DNA from: Angiostrongylus vasorum
Taxonomy: Eukaryota; Nematoda; Chromadorea; Rhabditida; Metastrongylidae
Length of the DNA: 64,000 bases
Assembly: GCA_018806985.1 (NCBI GenBank)
Contig: JADANN010000467.1
Location: forward strand, 1,279,501-1,343,500
Reading direction: 5' to 3'
The notes under the pieces were generated by a model. It did not search any database, was not told where the DNA came from, and was given only the letters and a program-made list of their open reading frames with translations. The number at the start of each line of letters is the position of its first letter. Within the stretch, counting starts at the first letter, position 1. A program made the position numbers and the translations under genes. Of the stretch, positions 11,810-22,974 are shown in pieces.

Positions 11810-13488
11810 ATGGTCATCGAAACGGAAGCCTGTCTTGAATGTAACGCGTCGAAAGCGTCAGAAAGTTGTAAAGTAAAATGTATGGATACGAAATCACATG
11901 GCGGTCCTGCAACGGACTATATGAGCGAACTGCAAGTGGAGTTCGCCAGTCTCTCCACTCTGACGGATTTCAATCGAGTCGGTGCTGAGGTATGTCACGG
12001 TCTGGAATATTCGTTATTTCAATCGTAGTTCTTGTAGTTCATTTACATTTAAGAGTGAAAACGCTATTCTATTAACGGTACAGTGTTATTTTAGGTAAAA
12101 CCTCTATATGCATCATCTGAGAAAATAATATGCGAAATGATTGTTGCACCTCAGCACTTGAATGCAAAGGTAAATAGATAGTGAGAAATGAACGTTGAAT
12201 GGGGAAGAACCAGTGCAGAAAATATCCAATCAAGTGTTTATGACATGAATGGTCTAAAGGTATGAGCCGGACAAATTAAATTTTGAGGTACTCTTATACT
12301 GGAATTAAAGTATTCTTCCTTCTTTACGCAGTTTTGTAGTGGATATTTGGGGGATTTTGTTTAAGGAGCTTTAGGGCTACAGTATTTCTTTAACTGTCCA
12401 CGGTCCCAAAAATTTTATTTGGTGGGTAGAAGTGGTTTTACAAAAGTCGAAACTGAGTTTTTAGGGCACACTTCACGGTGGACAGACCGCTTCGCTTACA
12501 GATATTGTCACAGCCCGAGCCCTTGGACTTACCATCAGGGATCGAGCCATGGCGTCAATTGAGCTTTCTGTCAGGTATTTCTTCTACATACCATTATTTG
12601 TAGATATGTCTGACCCATATCCACTCTATATTTCTTCCATAGTGATGAGTAAAGCTTACTGAAGTCGCAATAAAGTTTCAGCACCTTACTTATTCTACTA
12701 CCTTTCACGCGGGTTTTTGGTATTTTCGGTATTAAAGCGAAGATTTCGCCTAAGTATTCGGTTACACTCTGAAGTCGTTGTTTCCATAATTGCAATAGGA
12801 CAAGGTGAACAGGAATATTCCGTTTGGGTTAATAGCCTCATCACTAGGTCTCTCATGCTTTCATTTCTTTGGGTTCTCTAGTTATCAGCAGGTTTTTGAT
12901 ATATTTATGTGCTCTTATGAACTAATCTTGTTGAGCTAATGCGATGTTGGTATACAGGTATAACACTTCTGACATGCACTATACCAACCTCTCACCAACC
13001 TCTCAATAAGATTAGTTCATAAGAGCATATAAATAAATATATTGATTATTTATGCCGAGGTCTATAGAAAGTCGGTCTTTTGAGTTGTTAAAGGCTTTGA
13101 TAGTTGTTGAAAAAACCACCACGGTTGCGAGTATGTGGGTTAATGTGACTTTTGTACGGTTTGTACAAAATATCATCATTATAACATTTGAATACTACAT
13201 GGCAGATATACAGCTAATACTGATTGGAAAAATCCAAAATCACTTACTGTACCAATCGATTTGTATCGACATATCGTGAGATCACTTTTCAGTTACTTTC
13301 TTCCTGTGAAAGCAGGAGAAGTTATCGAGATCACAGCCTATGTGCTCAAACTCGGTCGCAACGTTGCTTTCACAGAAGCGGAATTTCGAAGGAAATCCGA
13401 TGGAAAATTAGCCGCTAAGGGACGACATACTGTGGCTATACTTCCAAAACAGCCTGTGGCCGATGGCCAGAAAGTTGCTCAGTATTAG
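11810..13488 (+). CDS. Hotdog-fold acyl-CoA thioesterase, THEM2/ACOT13-like
   Basis: Enzyme of the PaaI/ACOT13 hotdog family, which hydrolyses acyl-CoA to free fatty acid and CoA as a homotetramer. Exons 11810-11989, 12095-12169, 12465-12574 and 13293-13488 (stop TAG) join in phase and give 186 residues. The core matches ACOT13 in order: ICEM, then HLNAKGTLHGG, LTDIVT, the ELSVSYF strand and KGRHT near the C-terminus. The catalytic residues known in human ACOT13 are present with the same spacing: Asn83, Asp98 and Ser116 here. Human ACOT13 is about 140 residues, so the first 37 residues are extra; they hold four cysteines spaced CxxC, eight residues, CxxxC. The ATG at 11921 would give 149 residues and a normal family length; the upstream ATG is chosen because it follows an acceptor. 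Intron 3 holds a foldback element. Mitochondrial or cytosolic location cannot be decided. Confidence 0.88.
12898..13041. repeat. Short foldback (MITE-like) element
   Basis: Nearly perfect terminal inverted repeats: GCTCTTATGAACTAATCTTG around 12910-12930 pairs with CAATAAGATTAGTTCATAAG around 13005-13024 and extends into flanking TATATTTAT / ATAAATATA. The arms are about 35 bases and the loop about 70. It lies in intron 3 of the thioesterase gene and has no open frame. A small non-autonomous DNA transposon is the simplest reading. Confidence 0.65.
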
Positions 13489-15508
13489 TTTTTGTTCCTG
13501 CCTTTCTTCTGGGTTGTTTTGAGATTCTGAAATAGCCGACGCATATCCTTGATGTTGCCCCGTCCTAAGGAAAGACATCAGCTTGTTGAGATAGTTGCTA
13601 TAATGATAACTTTGCTTTCGTGTTTTTTTTTTCCAAAGGTTCTTGTATAGTATTCTTGGAAAATTCGTTGAGTTTGTTTCTTCATTACGAAGATTGTAAA
13701 TGTTTATTTATAGAGTCGCTATTATACTTCATACCTGTTAAGACGTTGTTGAGGATTATGGTAATTGAAAACAAGGTCGCTCGTTGAAAGACAAGTTCTT
13801 TAATTGTTTCTTCTCATTTTCCTTACATGCAGATGTAAACTAGATGTTACATAAAGATATGGGCATACTCTGTTCTCACAAGGTTTTTTTTTCCTCCTCG
13901 TAAGTTTAAGCATTTGCTTGACGTGTTAACAGGGACTATTCATGGAAGATTTCGTAAAGGTCTTCATACCTCCTGTTATGATCGAATATTTCCGTCATAT
14001 AGGCCATGTTGTACAAATCGCAGATTCCATGCAATCTGATGAATTTTTGGTTTTGGGACGTCTTTTGTCGCTGGTAAAGTGAGATTTAGGGGGCGAACAG
14101 CACAGTGGTAGAGATGTCCGCTATCACGAGCATCATGCTAGTTCGATTCCTCTGCGGGCCAACCAAGCTCATCCCTCCGGGGTCGTGAAATCGGCACCAG
14201 ACTTGTCTGAGAAAAAAACCACTCTCTGCATTCCAATTATGAACGCTCCAGCCCGGCTATCTCAGGACTCCAGGGAGAATTGCTCGACCAGCATTCTACG
14301 ACATTCGAAATGAAAAGAAAATCCTCAAGCAGCAACCGAAGCCACGCGTAAAAGTTGGAAGAGACAATAGATGCGACGAGACGAATCGAATGTGAGCAGT
14401 GCTGGGATCCGAACAGTAGACGGTGAAGACGGGTCAAATGAAATGAAATTAAATTAAGAAGGGATTTTAACAGCGAGAAGATCTGTATTGGTTTACGATA
14501 ACAAAAATGGGCGATGAAATATAAAAGGATGCACGTAACGCAACAGGTATACACGAGATTAAAGAGCATCCATGTGACAACACGCGAACCACAAAAGCCT
14601 TTCATGGCTACAACGGCGCATTCACCTTACATCTGTCAAACTGCTTTTTTCAAAATTCGCTGCTCCCTTGATAAGCACACATAAAGTTGTTGTTATACCA
14701 TTTATTCACAACAGCTAACGTTTCGGCGGTCTTCGCCTTCACAGCCACTATTGCGTTAGCTGTATAAGCGTTCCTAGATTCAAAGTAACTACGTTAACTG
14801 CAACTTGGCCAAATACCTCCATAACCTCAACAGAAGGGAATCTTCGAGGAAAAATGTCGAAAAAGACGCCTTGTCCACTCGGAAGTGTTGGAACCGCAAT
14901 GGTTTCAACCATAAGAAGTTGCGCGTTAATATATTTCCCTCACGTTTCCACTTTTTTTATTCGATATGGACATTTATCAATTCTTCAGATTTTGAAAGTA
15001 CGAAGTACCTGTCTTATTCTCTCGGATGCCTTATTACTTTAATACCAGAAGACATACATCTCAATTATGACCACCAATCAACTATTAAGAAATTGCATAC
15101 TAGCTTATTAGAACTGTATTAGCCAACCAAACTGTTATGTCGTTAGTCGACTAAACGCAAGAATAGCTGCGGCCCGAGAAAAGTCTTTGTGCGAGGGCAA
15201 CAGACTTCCCTCCAATTCGAAATTCGACCGACGAATTCATATGATGACGAATGAGAGTTCCTTAGTATAATTATTGCAGAATCCCAGAAGAAATAAAAGC
15301 GCGATGAGCGCTAAACAATCAGTAATAGCAGGGAACATACTAAGGCCGTAGTGAAACGATTTGTATAAGCGCTATAACACCAAGATGACCATCTCCGTGG
15401 ATAATTGTTGTAGAACAACATATCATAGAAATACTGGGCCCCACAACAGATGAAGACGTCTCCTCTGTACAGGGAGTAATGTTGGTGGCACTTCGACTGT
15501 GACTATTA
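13489..15508. other. Convergent spacer without genes
   Basis: Between the thioesterase stop and the last exon of gene A. Apart from the SINE-A at 14090-14445 nothing was recognised. The 105-codon frame at 14805-15122 starts with TTG and has no family features. Confidence 0.4.
14090..14445 (+). mobile_element. SINE-A, full length
   Basis: Reference copy of SINE-A, about 350 bp. The head has AGCACAGTGGTAGAGATG (A-box-like) followed about 30 bases later by AGTTCGATTCC (B-box-like), as in a tRNA-derived SINE. The body carries CACCAGACTTGTCTGAGAA and a segment CCCGGCTATCTCAGGACTCC, then CGACATTCGAAATGAAAAG. It is non-coding and stands in the spacer beyond the thioesterase gene. Confidence 0.75.
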
Positions 15509-18500
15509 CTAATGGAACACATCCAGCCAAATATTGTAAAGGTGGTTCCTCTGTGTAAAAAATGAAATCATGTGGATTAATAACACCAGTACAATAAAAA
15601 ACACACCAAGGAAAATAGGTGTCGTTTATTAGTATTCCTACAGGTAACAAAATGTAAAAGAAAAAATAAAAATTGAGGTACTAAGCACTTTTAGTTAGTT
15701 CAATGAAAGCATAGTAAAGTAAGGCAAAGCAAAGTATAAAGTAAGTGAATTTACTTCCATGACAGTAGGGTAAAGTAAAGTATATAGTAAATAAATTTAG
15801 CAAGACCATGCACAACTTCTTAACAAAATAAGGAAACAAAGAAAAAATATGCTGTATAAAATGAGAACTATTGTGGTTAATGGAAAGAAATCCAAAGAAC
15901 ATAAGTCTTACTCCTAATCAATCAAAGGGTCCCACCATCACCGTCTTCTAATTCTACACTTACAATGTCCAACAAATTCGATGATGAATGACCCGACTGA
16001 TCCTCACGTACAAATCCCAATCCTCTGCAGACGGGCCCCACCAATAGCAACCCTTTCGTTGACCTCTGAAACAACAAAGTTGTATAGAAATTTGAATTAC
16101 AGTGATCAGAAATTATGCCAGCTAGTAACATTGTGTGTTTTGCCTAAAATATAGCAGTTAAAATACTGTCCTCGTCAGCTCATTTTTTGTCCATCATAAC
16201 TACTCTCGAAAACTCAAAAAGATCGACCTTCTACAAACCTCAGTATAAACAATCGATACGTCCGTATATATGTTCTTATGAACCGTCCTTATTTAATCGA
16301 TGGAATTTTGGTATAGATCTTCTTACTTATTACTTAGTTTAAGTTAAAGAAGGGAAACCCGCCTAAAAACACTAAAGGCTTACCGGGTCATCGGTTGGAG
16401 AGAATGCTCGACGGGGACGTTTCTTTCTTTCCGATAGTCGACGACATGTTTCCCACATTCCACTGTCTTGGACTTTAGCTTCACCATCATTTTTAACGGA
16501 ATGATCTAAAACAATACACTTACCACAGAGTTGGTAACAAGCGACTTGCACTAACAAACATGCTATTATGGCCGGCTACTCGATAACTTTCAATAATTCC
16601 TCCGCACCTTGAGTGTTGAGCAACTTGTTGTGGACGTTTAGAAAAAAAAACTGCTTTACCGAGTATACTTAATTTATTCTAAGATGTTTTAACTTCAAAT
16701 TCCTTTAGAAAACGAGTCATTAGAAATGAGAGCGAGGTTTACACTCTCAAAATTTTTGTTGAATTCTCAATAGCAACAAGAAATAACGATGCCTTGTAGG
16801 TCACTACCATGACGCTTGTAAATGGCATTGCTCTTTGAAATAAAGGATAAAATACAAAGCGTTCGGCGTTGAACAATCCCCTAGGGATGTAATTTGCACT
16901 CGGGATAGGAAGCTTTGGCGAGTCTGGGAGATCCAAACAGAGACCTCGAATGTTTGCACGGCACCTGTAATCACTGCGCTACAAGCGCCCTGGTTGGCAT
17001 TCCAGTTTCAGCTAGAAAATGGAAAGATGTGTTTTATGGACTCCAGAAAGTCATAACTTAACAGATAGAAAACTATGAATCTACAGAGCTCACGCGCATT
17101 CAACACAGAAGTGGCGGTTTGCATTGATTTCAATGCGCCTGTACCCAAAGATGACAGCTCCTAGCGATATGAACACATTATGCCCAACATGATGTACTCA
17201 GTACAACACAACGGGAACGAAGAAAAAAAATTGCCGTTTATAACTTTAAAGCAAACATGTCTTCGCTCATACTAAACTTTATCCAGTGAAACAAGGACAA
17301 TTAGAATATGTAAAATCTGCCCACTATACACAATTTCTCCTAATCTGCCAAGATAAAACGGTTTTCTAGAGCTTGCGAAACGTATCCCTTGCTTTTTTTG
17401 CATCAAGGCTCGCATGTCCAACACGAAATAGACTGAACACTTGGGACATTCCAGAACGGAAAAAAATCACGACCTCCACAGTGCTTCGTAAACAAATTAA
17501 CGATCATGTCATCCAAAATGGGGTCACGCCTGTTCATTGGTTTACAGAGGCTTTTCTACCTCTTTTGTATTCGATCGGTAGACTGTCAAACAAACTCATC
17601 AAGACTGGCTCCTCAAAATCTGTTCTCTAAACTTAATCCTTTATAACATGCCTTTTTAGGACTTTGTTTTCTTCTCGCTTTTTTAGCCTCCGTGAAACCA
17701 ACGGTGTCCTTCAATGTGTCAAAAGACTTAACTCCTAATATAAACTACGTTTTGAATCCTCTCAAGCGAGTACCGTTGCAGCAAAGTTTCATTTACGAAT
17801 CGATCAAGTTCTGAACTTCTCAATTACTCTACTTAGCAAAAAGCTACACGTGGTTATAAAGAAATCAGAAATCCTGTTTTGAACGTTAAATATGGAAGCT
17901 GGAATAATTTATGAGCACATTCGCTTTTAAATCAACGCGCATTCTCACAAATGCGCAGGACATATCTGTCTTTATATTTGGTAAAGCACTTCACTACTTT
18001 GTCCCCAACCACATCTGACACTAACTAACATGAACTTCCAAGTCAGTGTGAGACACTGAAAACATACCAGTATCTGGGAGTTCTTGATTAACTGTCTTCC
18101 GACGCGGTTTATCTCCATAGTACACTTTGCGCTGATTCTTAATCCTCGAAGACCACCGTCTCTCAAACGCCAGATTCTTTCCTTTCTGCACTTCTTCACT
18201 GCATTCTTCATCAATGTTCAAGTCTTGCGTAGAATTAAGTGTCCCATCCTCGGAAGTAACCTGTGTAGAATCAAGTGCCCCATCTTTGGAAGGCATCATT
18301 ATAGAACCATGTATCCCTTCTTCGAAAAGCACCTGTGTAGTACCGAGAGTCCCATCTTCCGAAGTCACCTGTGTAGAATCAAGTGTCCCTTCTTCTGAAG
18401 GCATCTTTGTAGAACCTAATGTCCCTTCTTTGGAAGGCATCTTTGTAGAATCATGTATCCCTTCTTCAGAAGGCACCACCGCAGAATCCAGTGTCCCTCC

Positions 18501-21500
18501 TTTTGAACGCATCTGCGCAGAATCAAGTGTTCCATCTTCGGAAGCTACCTGCGTAGAATAAAGTGACTCTTCGTCGGAACTCACCTTAAAATTCTCAAAA
18601 TCGTCGGAAAATATTCTCGTAAATAACAAATTCATTGTGATCACCGTATACGAACAAAGCATGGAATACCTCAACGCTTTGATTAGGAGTCAGAAGGGGA
18701 CTGTCACATGTAAGCTCTCCTCGTTCTATGACACACTCATTCTGAAAGGAATAAAAATTAACGATTAACACTAAAAAGAGATATTTCATTGCGAATTTTC
18801 GAAATTATTACAAATACACTTGAGCTCTTGTTTTCTTTCTTTTTTCTTTCCAAACATAAGAGCGAATCTACCTCCAGTTTCTGTCTTTTTGCTCTCGATC
18901 GATGTTTCAGCATTAGACGACAGACCTTCTTAGCTGCATAAGATTTATAGTACCTAACATTAAAAGGACGCGTGTGACGCAGTGGTTCGAGAGGCCACTG
19001 CGACACACACGTAGAATCGATCCCCCGCGCCCATGGCCCACCAAGCCTTCCACCCCTCTGAGATCGCCTAATTGGTACCAGACTTGTCTGCGAGGATAGC
19101 AGCACTGCCTCAACATATCGGCAGGCCACCGCGAGTCATCGCAAATGCCAGATATGCATTCAGTCGCCTCCAACGACACTTAATGAAGTCGAATGCATGG
19201 CGCATCCCTCAGCGATTGATCAACGCCAAGAGCTTTTTTAGCTTTATTTTAACATTAAAAATTGCACTTTCATCGAGTTCAAAGATAAAAGAGAATAAAT
19301 TTATAAGTGGATACGAAGATAAAGAAAATCAGCGTATTCCCTATGAAAACCTGTAAATATGAGTACTAAACCCACTTTTTTTTCATAACAGCTTAAAAAA
19401 AGAGGAATCAGAGGAAAAACGAGACAAAAGGTGCCGGAAAGTGGCCAAACATTGATTCCAACAGATGGAAGACTTTCACAAATAGAGAAACATCCAGATA
19501 ATAATACAGTAAGATCTTTAAAAGTCACCGTTGCACCGAATTTCATAAATAGAAAAATATTCAAATTACACTACAATCAGACCCTTAAAAATTCACCATT
19601 AGCAAGACCATCCTTCCTGAACCATCACTTCTCACCTTTAACCAAGGTAGACTTACTAGATTGTTACGTTTCTTTTTCTTCAATAGAAAAGTAGAAATTA
19701 AAGAAACAACTCGGATCAAAGGAGATGCTGAAAAGTACTATCTAACCCTAGGTCTTCTAGTGTGCATTAGAAACAGATTTCTGAAGTCATAACTTCTAAC
19801 CGCTTTCGAAATCCCTTTAATCGACGATGGATACTGCAAATCAGTACATTCGCGAACGATTTCTACACTAACACCAGTAGCCCGCGATGTCACCTCGTCA
19901 GGATCGTCAAGCGATCCGGTTGGAATTTTTCCATACCTTAAAAGTAATACGATTAAATTCACCATAGAAAGTAGCAAAAGAGGATATCAATGCATAAAAT
20001 TCCCTCACCAGAAAAGGTGATTATAAAATTTGTGGAAAAAGAAACGAGCTCGTGCAATTATAGTCTTAGTCGATTCACACATATAATCGCCGACATTAGA
20101 CAGAGACCTAAAAAGAAAAAAGAACTTCAGTTAGTAGTAGAACTAAAATTGGCACATTTACGAAATGGTGAGCCATGCTTAACCCATATGTAGGTGGAAA
20201 AGATGAAGGTGAAAGCTCCCGACATTGACCAATCTCTGAACGATGCACCATGCATTCGACTTCACCAAGCACCATTAGAGGTGAACCAGTACATAGCTGG
20301 TCTATTCAATGACTTGCGGTGGCCTACCGATGTATCGAGCCGGTGCTGCTATCCTTCCAGACAAATCTGGTACCAATTTGCTGACCATGAAAGGATGATG
20401 AGGGTGATAGGTCTGGAGCGCGAGGATCGATCCCATGTGTATTGAAGGTCTCCTCTGACCACTGCGCCACACACGCTCCAATGACAAATCTGGTTTACAG
20501 TGGTTCTTTTGTGAATCTTTTTCGCCCTCAAATCGTTGCAAGTCCTGGGAGGACTTGGTTGTGTACCAGAAGTCTGCTGTAAGCAAGCTTCATTTCTTTT
20601 TCCGGAGAATTCCACTACAGCGTGAGCATCGATGCGATCCGAAGTTCTTTATTCACGGGAGTGACAAGTATTTGGCAAAAACTCGTTAATCCGCCAACAA
20701 GCCAACTTGTATCCGTTGGTCACTTCTCCCCTAATTTGTCAGTCATTTACGAAAAGCATTCCGCCCAGAAAGTCCTCGTATTCCCAGTTCACCACTACAG
20801 ATAGTTGCTGCTACCCATCAAATATTGGTGTGAAAAGTTTTACTTCACTGAAGTGGATGTTGTATAAAATTCTTCCTTTAGTTGCTCGTCTAGAGAGTTC
20901 TGAACACAATGCAGTTCGACGACTAGCCAAACTCCTTTTCAACGGCGATTCAGTAGAGTAGGTTGCACATCTAGTGTCTACACATTCGACATTAGCCAAA
21001 TCCGTTTTCACTAGCTGCTCGACGAAGATCAAGCACGCGGTATAAAACGATGGTTAATTTTTCACCTGGCGCAGTAGGGTCACAGTCAACACACTCGGTA
21101 CTTGATGCCTCGTAAAGCAGAGATATCGTAACACCTTCGTCATCAAGTGTCTTTATCTGAACAGTCGCCCGGTGTTATTCTGTAATAATTCGATGATGAC
21201 TGTAGTCAAAATCGTCGTGCACTTGTTCTGCATAAAAATTAGCAGGATTCATTGAAGTATCTAACAGTAGAAGCATGTAGTTGATGCACACTGTATGCAT
21301 CTACACATTGACTCAACATTCACCGTCAGTGCGCTGGTCAATGACATCTAAACCACATTAGTGGACCACAATATCTTGTGCTAATATCGTAGCCTTCAAG
21401 AAAACTTGTGACTATCAAAAAACCCCCTCCCAACGGTTTACCGCTTCATCACGGCTGAGAGGTCTTCTTAGCTGTCGGGCTGCGATGTACAGCGGGGGAT

Positions 21501-22156
21501 CCATCCACTTGGCAGGATCTTCCAAGCTGAGTCCGGCTTTTCATAATCCTTAAGCCCAGCTAAGAGTGAACCAATAGCAGGATCCGTCACCGTCTTGGTA
21601 CCAAACTAGACACACGATGGCAAATCTCCCTCTGATCCACAAGGTCTGCCACTGCCTGTGGTGGTGACGACCTGGGGCAGACTTTGGCTAGGCTGACCTC
21701 GGGACTCCAGAGAACCACAATGGCTAAACCAGCAAAACTTCGAAAAAATGGAAGACTATGCTGGGGCCCGCACAACCAGTGAGGAGTGGCCATCCTAGTA
21801 TCCAAATAAGTGTCAAAAACAGAAATTTTCCGTAATGGTGCATAGAACGATATTGAAAAACAATCACTCCTTCGGAAATTTTTCAAGAGACGCATCAAAA
21901 CGGTATACAAATAAACAGGAACCAATTTCAACTGAATTAGAAACCAAACCTTTTGCAGGATGACGAACAGCGTTCTTCCACAACAGGTGCTTCAGATGCA
22001 GAAGTGTCTTCGCGAAATTCGTCGTTGGACTGAACAACTACCGGCTCAAATTGTGAGCAAGAAGCACTAGCTGCTGAAAACAAATTCCATTTTTTAGAAT
22101 TGTTGGGATTGCCATCATTTCGCAAATTTACACCGGTTACAGCAATGAAATCAGGT
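15509..22156 (-). CDS. Gene A: unknown, repeat-bearing basic protein
   Basis: Not recognised. Exon chain in transcript order: 22156-22134, 22073-21950, 20107-20009, 19936-19747, 18741-18670, 18584-18068, 16505-16384, 16065-15964, 15550-15509. Every junction fits in phase, giving at least 429 residues; the 5' end is open. Seen in order: an acidic Ser-rich stretch; the block shared with gene B (YGKIPTGSLDDPD, then SRATG, then REC); a NECVIERGELTCD exon; ten 12-residue repeats like MPSEEGTLDSTQ; a basic motif RRWSSRIKNQR followed by KVYYGDKPRRK; and a second basic stretch (RRLSERKKRPRR). No signal peptide or membrane segment is convincing, and the basic motifs suggest a nuclear or chromatin role (inference). 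Least certain are the donor at 19747, the acceptor at 18584 (TTTTAAG) and the last exon. Introns carry three SINE-B and one R1. It could be two genes if the 18.7-19.7 kb join is wrong. Confidence 0.65.
16845..17005 (-). mobile_element. SINE-B, internally deleted copy
   Basis: The tail side (AAAGGATAAAATAC, GTTCGGCGTTGA) and the tRNA-like head side (ATCACTGCGCTACAAGCGCC) are both present, but most of the middle is missing or diverged. Lies in a gene A intron. Confidence 0.55.
18225..18584 (-). repeat. Ten 36-bp coding tandem repeats in gene A
   Basis: Ten units of 36 bp code for 12-residue units. Typical ones are VASEDGTLDSAQ, MPSKEGTLGSTK and VTSEDGTLNSTQ; the edge units are more diverged. 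No unit has a stop or frameshift, so selection appears to hold the frame. Several unit borders read CTACACAGGTGACT on the coding strand, resembling an acceptor directly followed by a donor. Confidence 0.85.
18960..19245 (+). mobile_element. SINE-B, full length, antisense in gene A
   Basis: Plus-strand copy: the tRNA-like head (GTGTGACGCAGTGGTTCGAG, then GAATCGATCCC) comes first, followed by the body with GGTACCAGACTTGTCTGCG and the end TGATCAACGCCAAGAGC. It lies in the gene A intron between 19747 and 18741. Confidence 0.75.
20215..20480 (-). mobile_element. SINE-B in gene A intron
   Basis: Reverse copy, diverged. Tail-side TTGACCAATCTCTGAACG is at the left and the head ACTGCGCCACACACGC at the right. 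The start of the tail repeat is lost. Confidence 0.7.
21425..21812 (+). repeat. R1 interspersed repeat, antisense in gene A
   Basis: Full-length R1 starting CCTCCCAACGGTTTACCGC and ending after GGGCCCGCACAACCAGTGAG with a degenerate tail. It sits in the largest gene A intron (20108-21949), opposite to gene A transcription. Confidence 0.8.
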
Positions 22157-22564
22157 CTGCAACAGTACAATTGAGATATTCTTTACCAGGAACACTTTCA
22201 CTGCCTGTACTGCTATTAGTCCTTTTGTGACCATGCGTAATTCTCAGTTATTACGGACATACTAATTTGCCGACAACAGACGAGAAATTTTCGATAACAA
22301 GATGAACTGAGAGGTTTTGAACATGAAAGAATCATGAAGGTGACCTTGCTCTCTCATTTAGTGGGCATGAAGGGTAAGTACGCTGCTGCAGACTGTATGT
22401 TACGTTGTTCCACCATATAAACGCATTAGTGACAGTATTTGAAAGCGTTTGGCACCTTATGCTGTGTCTACTTCACTCTCACACAACTCGCATGATAATT
22501 AGGTAACTGTGATTCATCATACAAATTAAAACTGAAATAGAAGTCCGTCACAACAAGGACAAGG
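22157..22564. other. Unassigned stretch upstream of gene A
   Basis: No clear first exon of gene A was found. A minus-strand ATG near 22230 with a following GTAAAG donor is possible, but it would need an intron of only about 30 bases. Otherwise nothing was recognised. Confidence 0.3.
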
Positions 22565-22855
22565 ATGAAGCGTTCGGCGTTGATCAACTGTTGAGGGCAC
22601 GCCATACAGGCGACTTCATTAAGCATCGTTAGAGGTGAGTGAATGCATACCTGGCCTATTCAACGACTGCGTTGAGTTATCGATATATCAAGTTAAAGCA
22701 GCTATCCTTCCAAAGAAGTGTGGCATCAATTTGTCGACACCGGAGGGATGGAAGGCTTGGTGAGACAAAGCTGTGCCATCAAACCAACGAGCGCTTGTGT
22801 ATTGCTATGCACCTCCAACCCCCTGTGCTAAACGCGCCCTGTATTGGTCACAAGA
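22565..22855 (-). mobile_element. SINE-B, diverged
   Basis: Tail side GAAGCGTTCGGCGTTGATCA at the left; CCATACAGGCGACTTCATTA and GGAGGGATGGAAGGCTTGG in the body; the head is poorly preserved, so its A box is probably no longer usable. Confidence 0.65.
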
Positions 22856-22974
22856 GAAGTAATTAATTCATCGCTGTCAAAAACTGGCGTGTACAAGTAA
22901 GCTCCACTAGAGGTAGATGAACAGCACTACGTCTGTACAAAGCTTTCTATTCCTACTCCTATCCATAAATACAG

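Noticed and set aside
14100..14160. Possible functional tRNA gene
   Set aside because: A- and B-box-like motifs are present, but no cloverleaf with a proper anticodon and acceptor stem follows, and the same head occurs in many SINE-A copies.
14805..15122. 105-codon plus-strand frame
   Set aside because: TTG start, low-complexity Phe/Ser/Leu composition, no acceptor or donor that makes sense.
15681..15800. AAAGTA-rich sequence as a possible satellite
   Set aside because: Irregular low-complexity purine-rich sequence without a constant unit; a similar short stretch occurs at 5700-5735.
18595..18789. Signal-peptide-like start MKYLFLVLIVNFYSF before gene A repeats
   Set aside because: The hydrophobic run is explained better as the pyrimidine-rich intron end TTTTATTCCTTTCAG before exon 18741-18670; the reading frame also stops before the repeats unless spliced.
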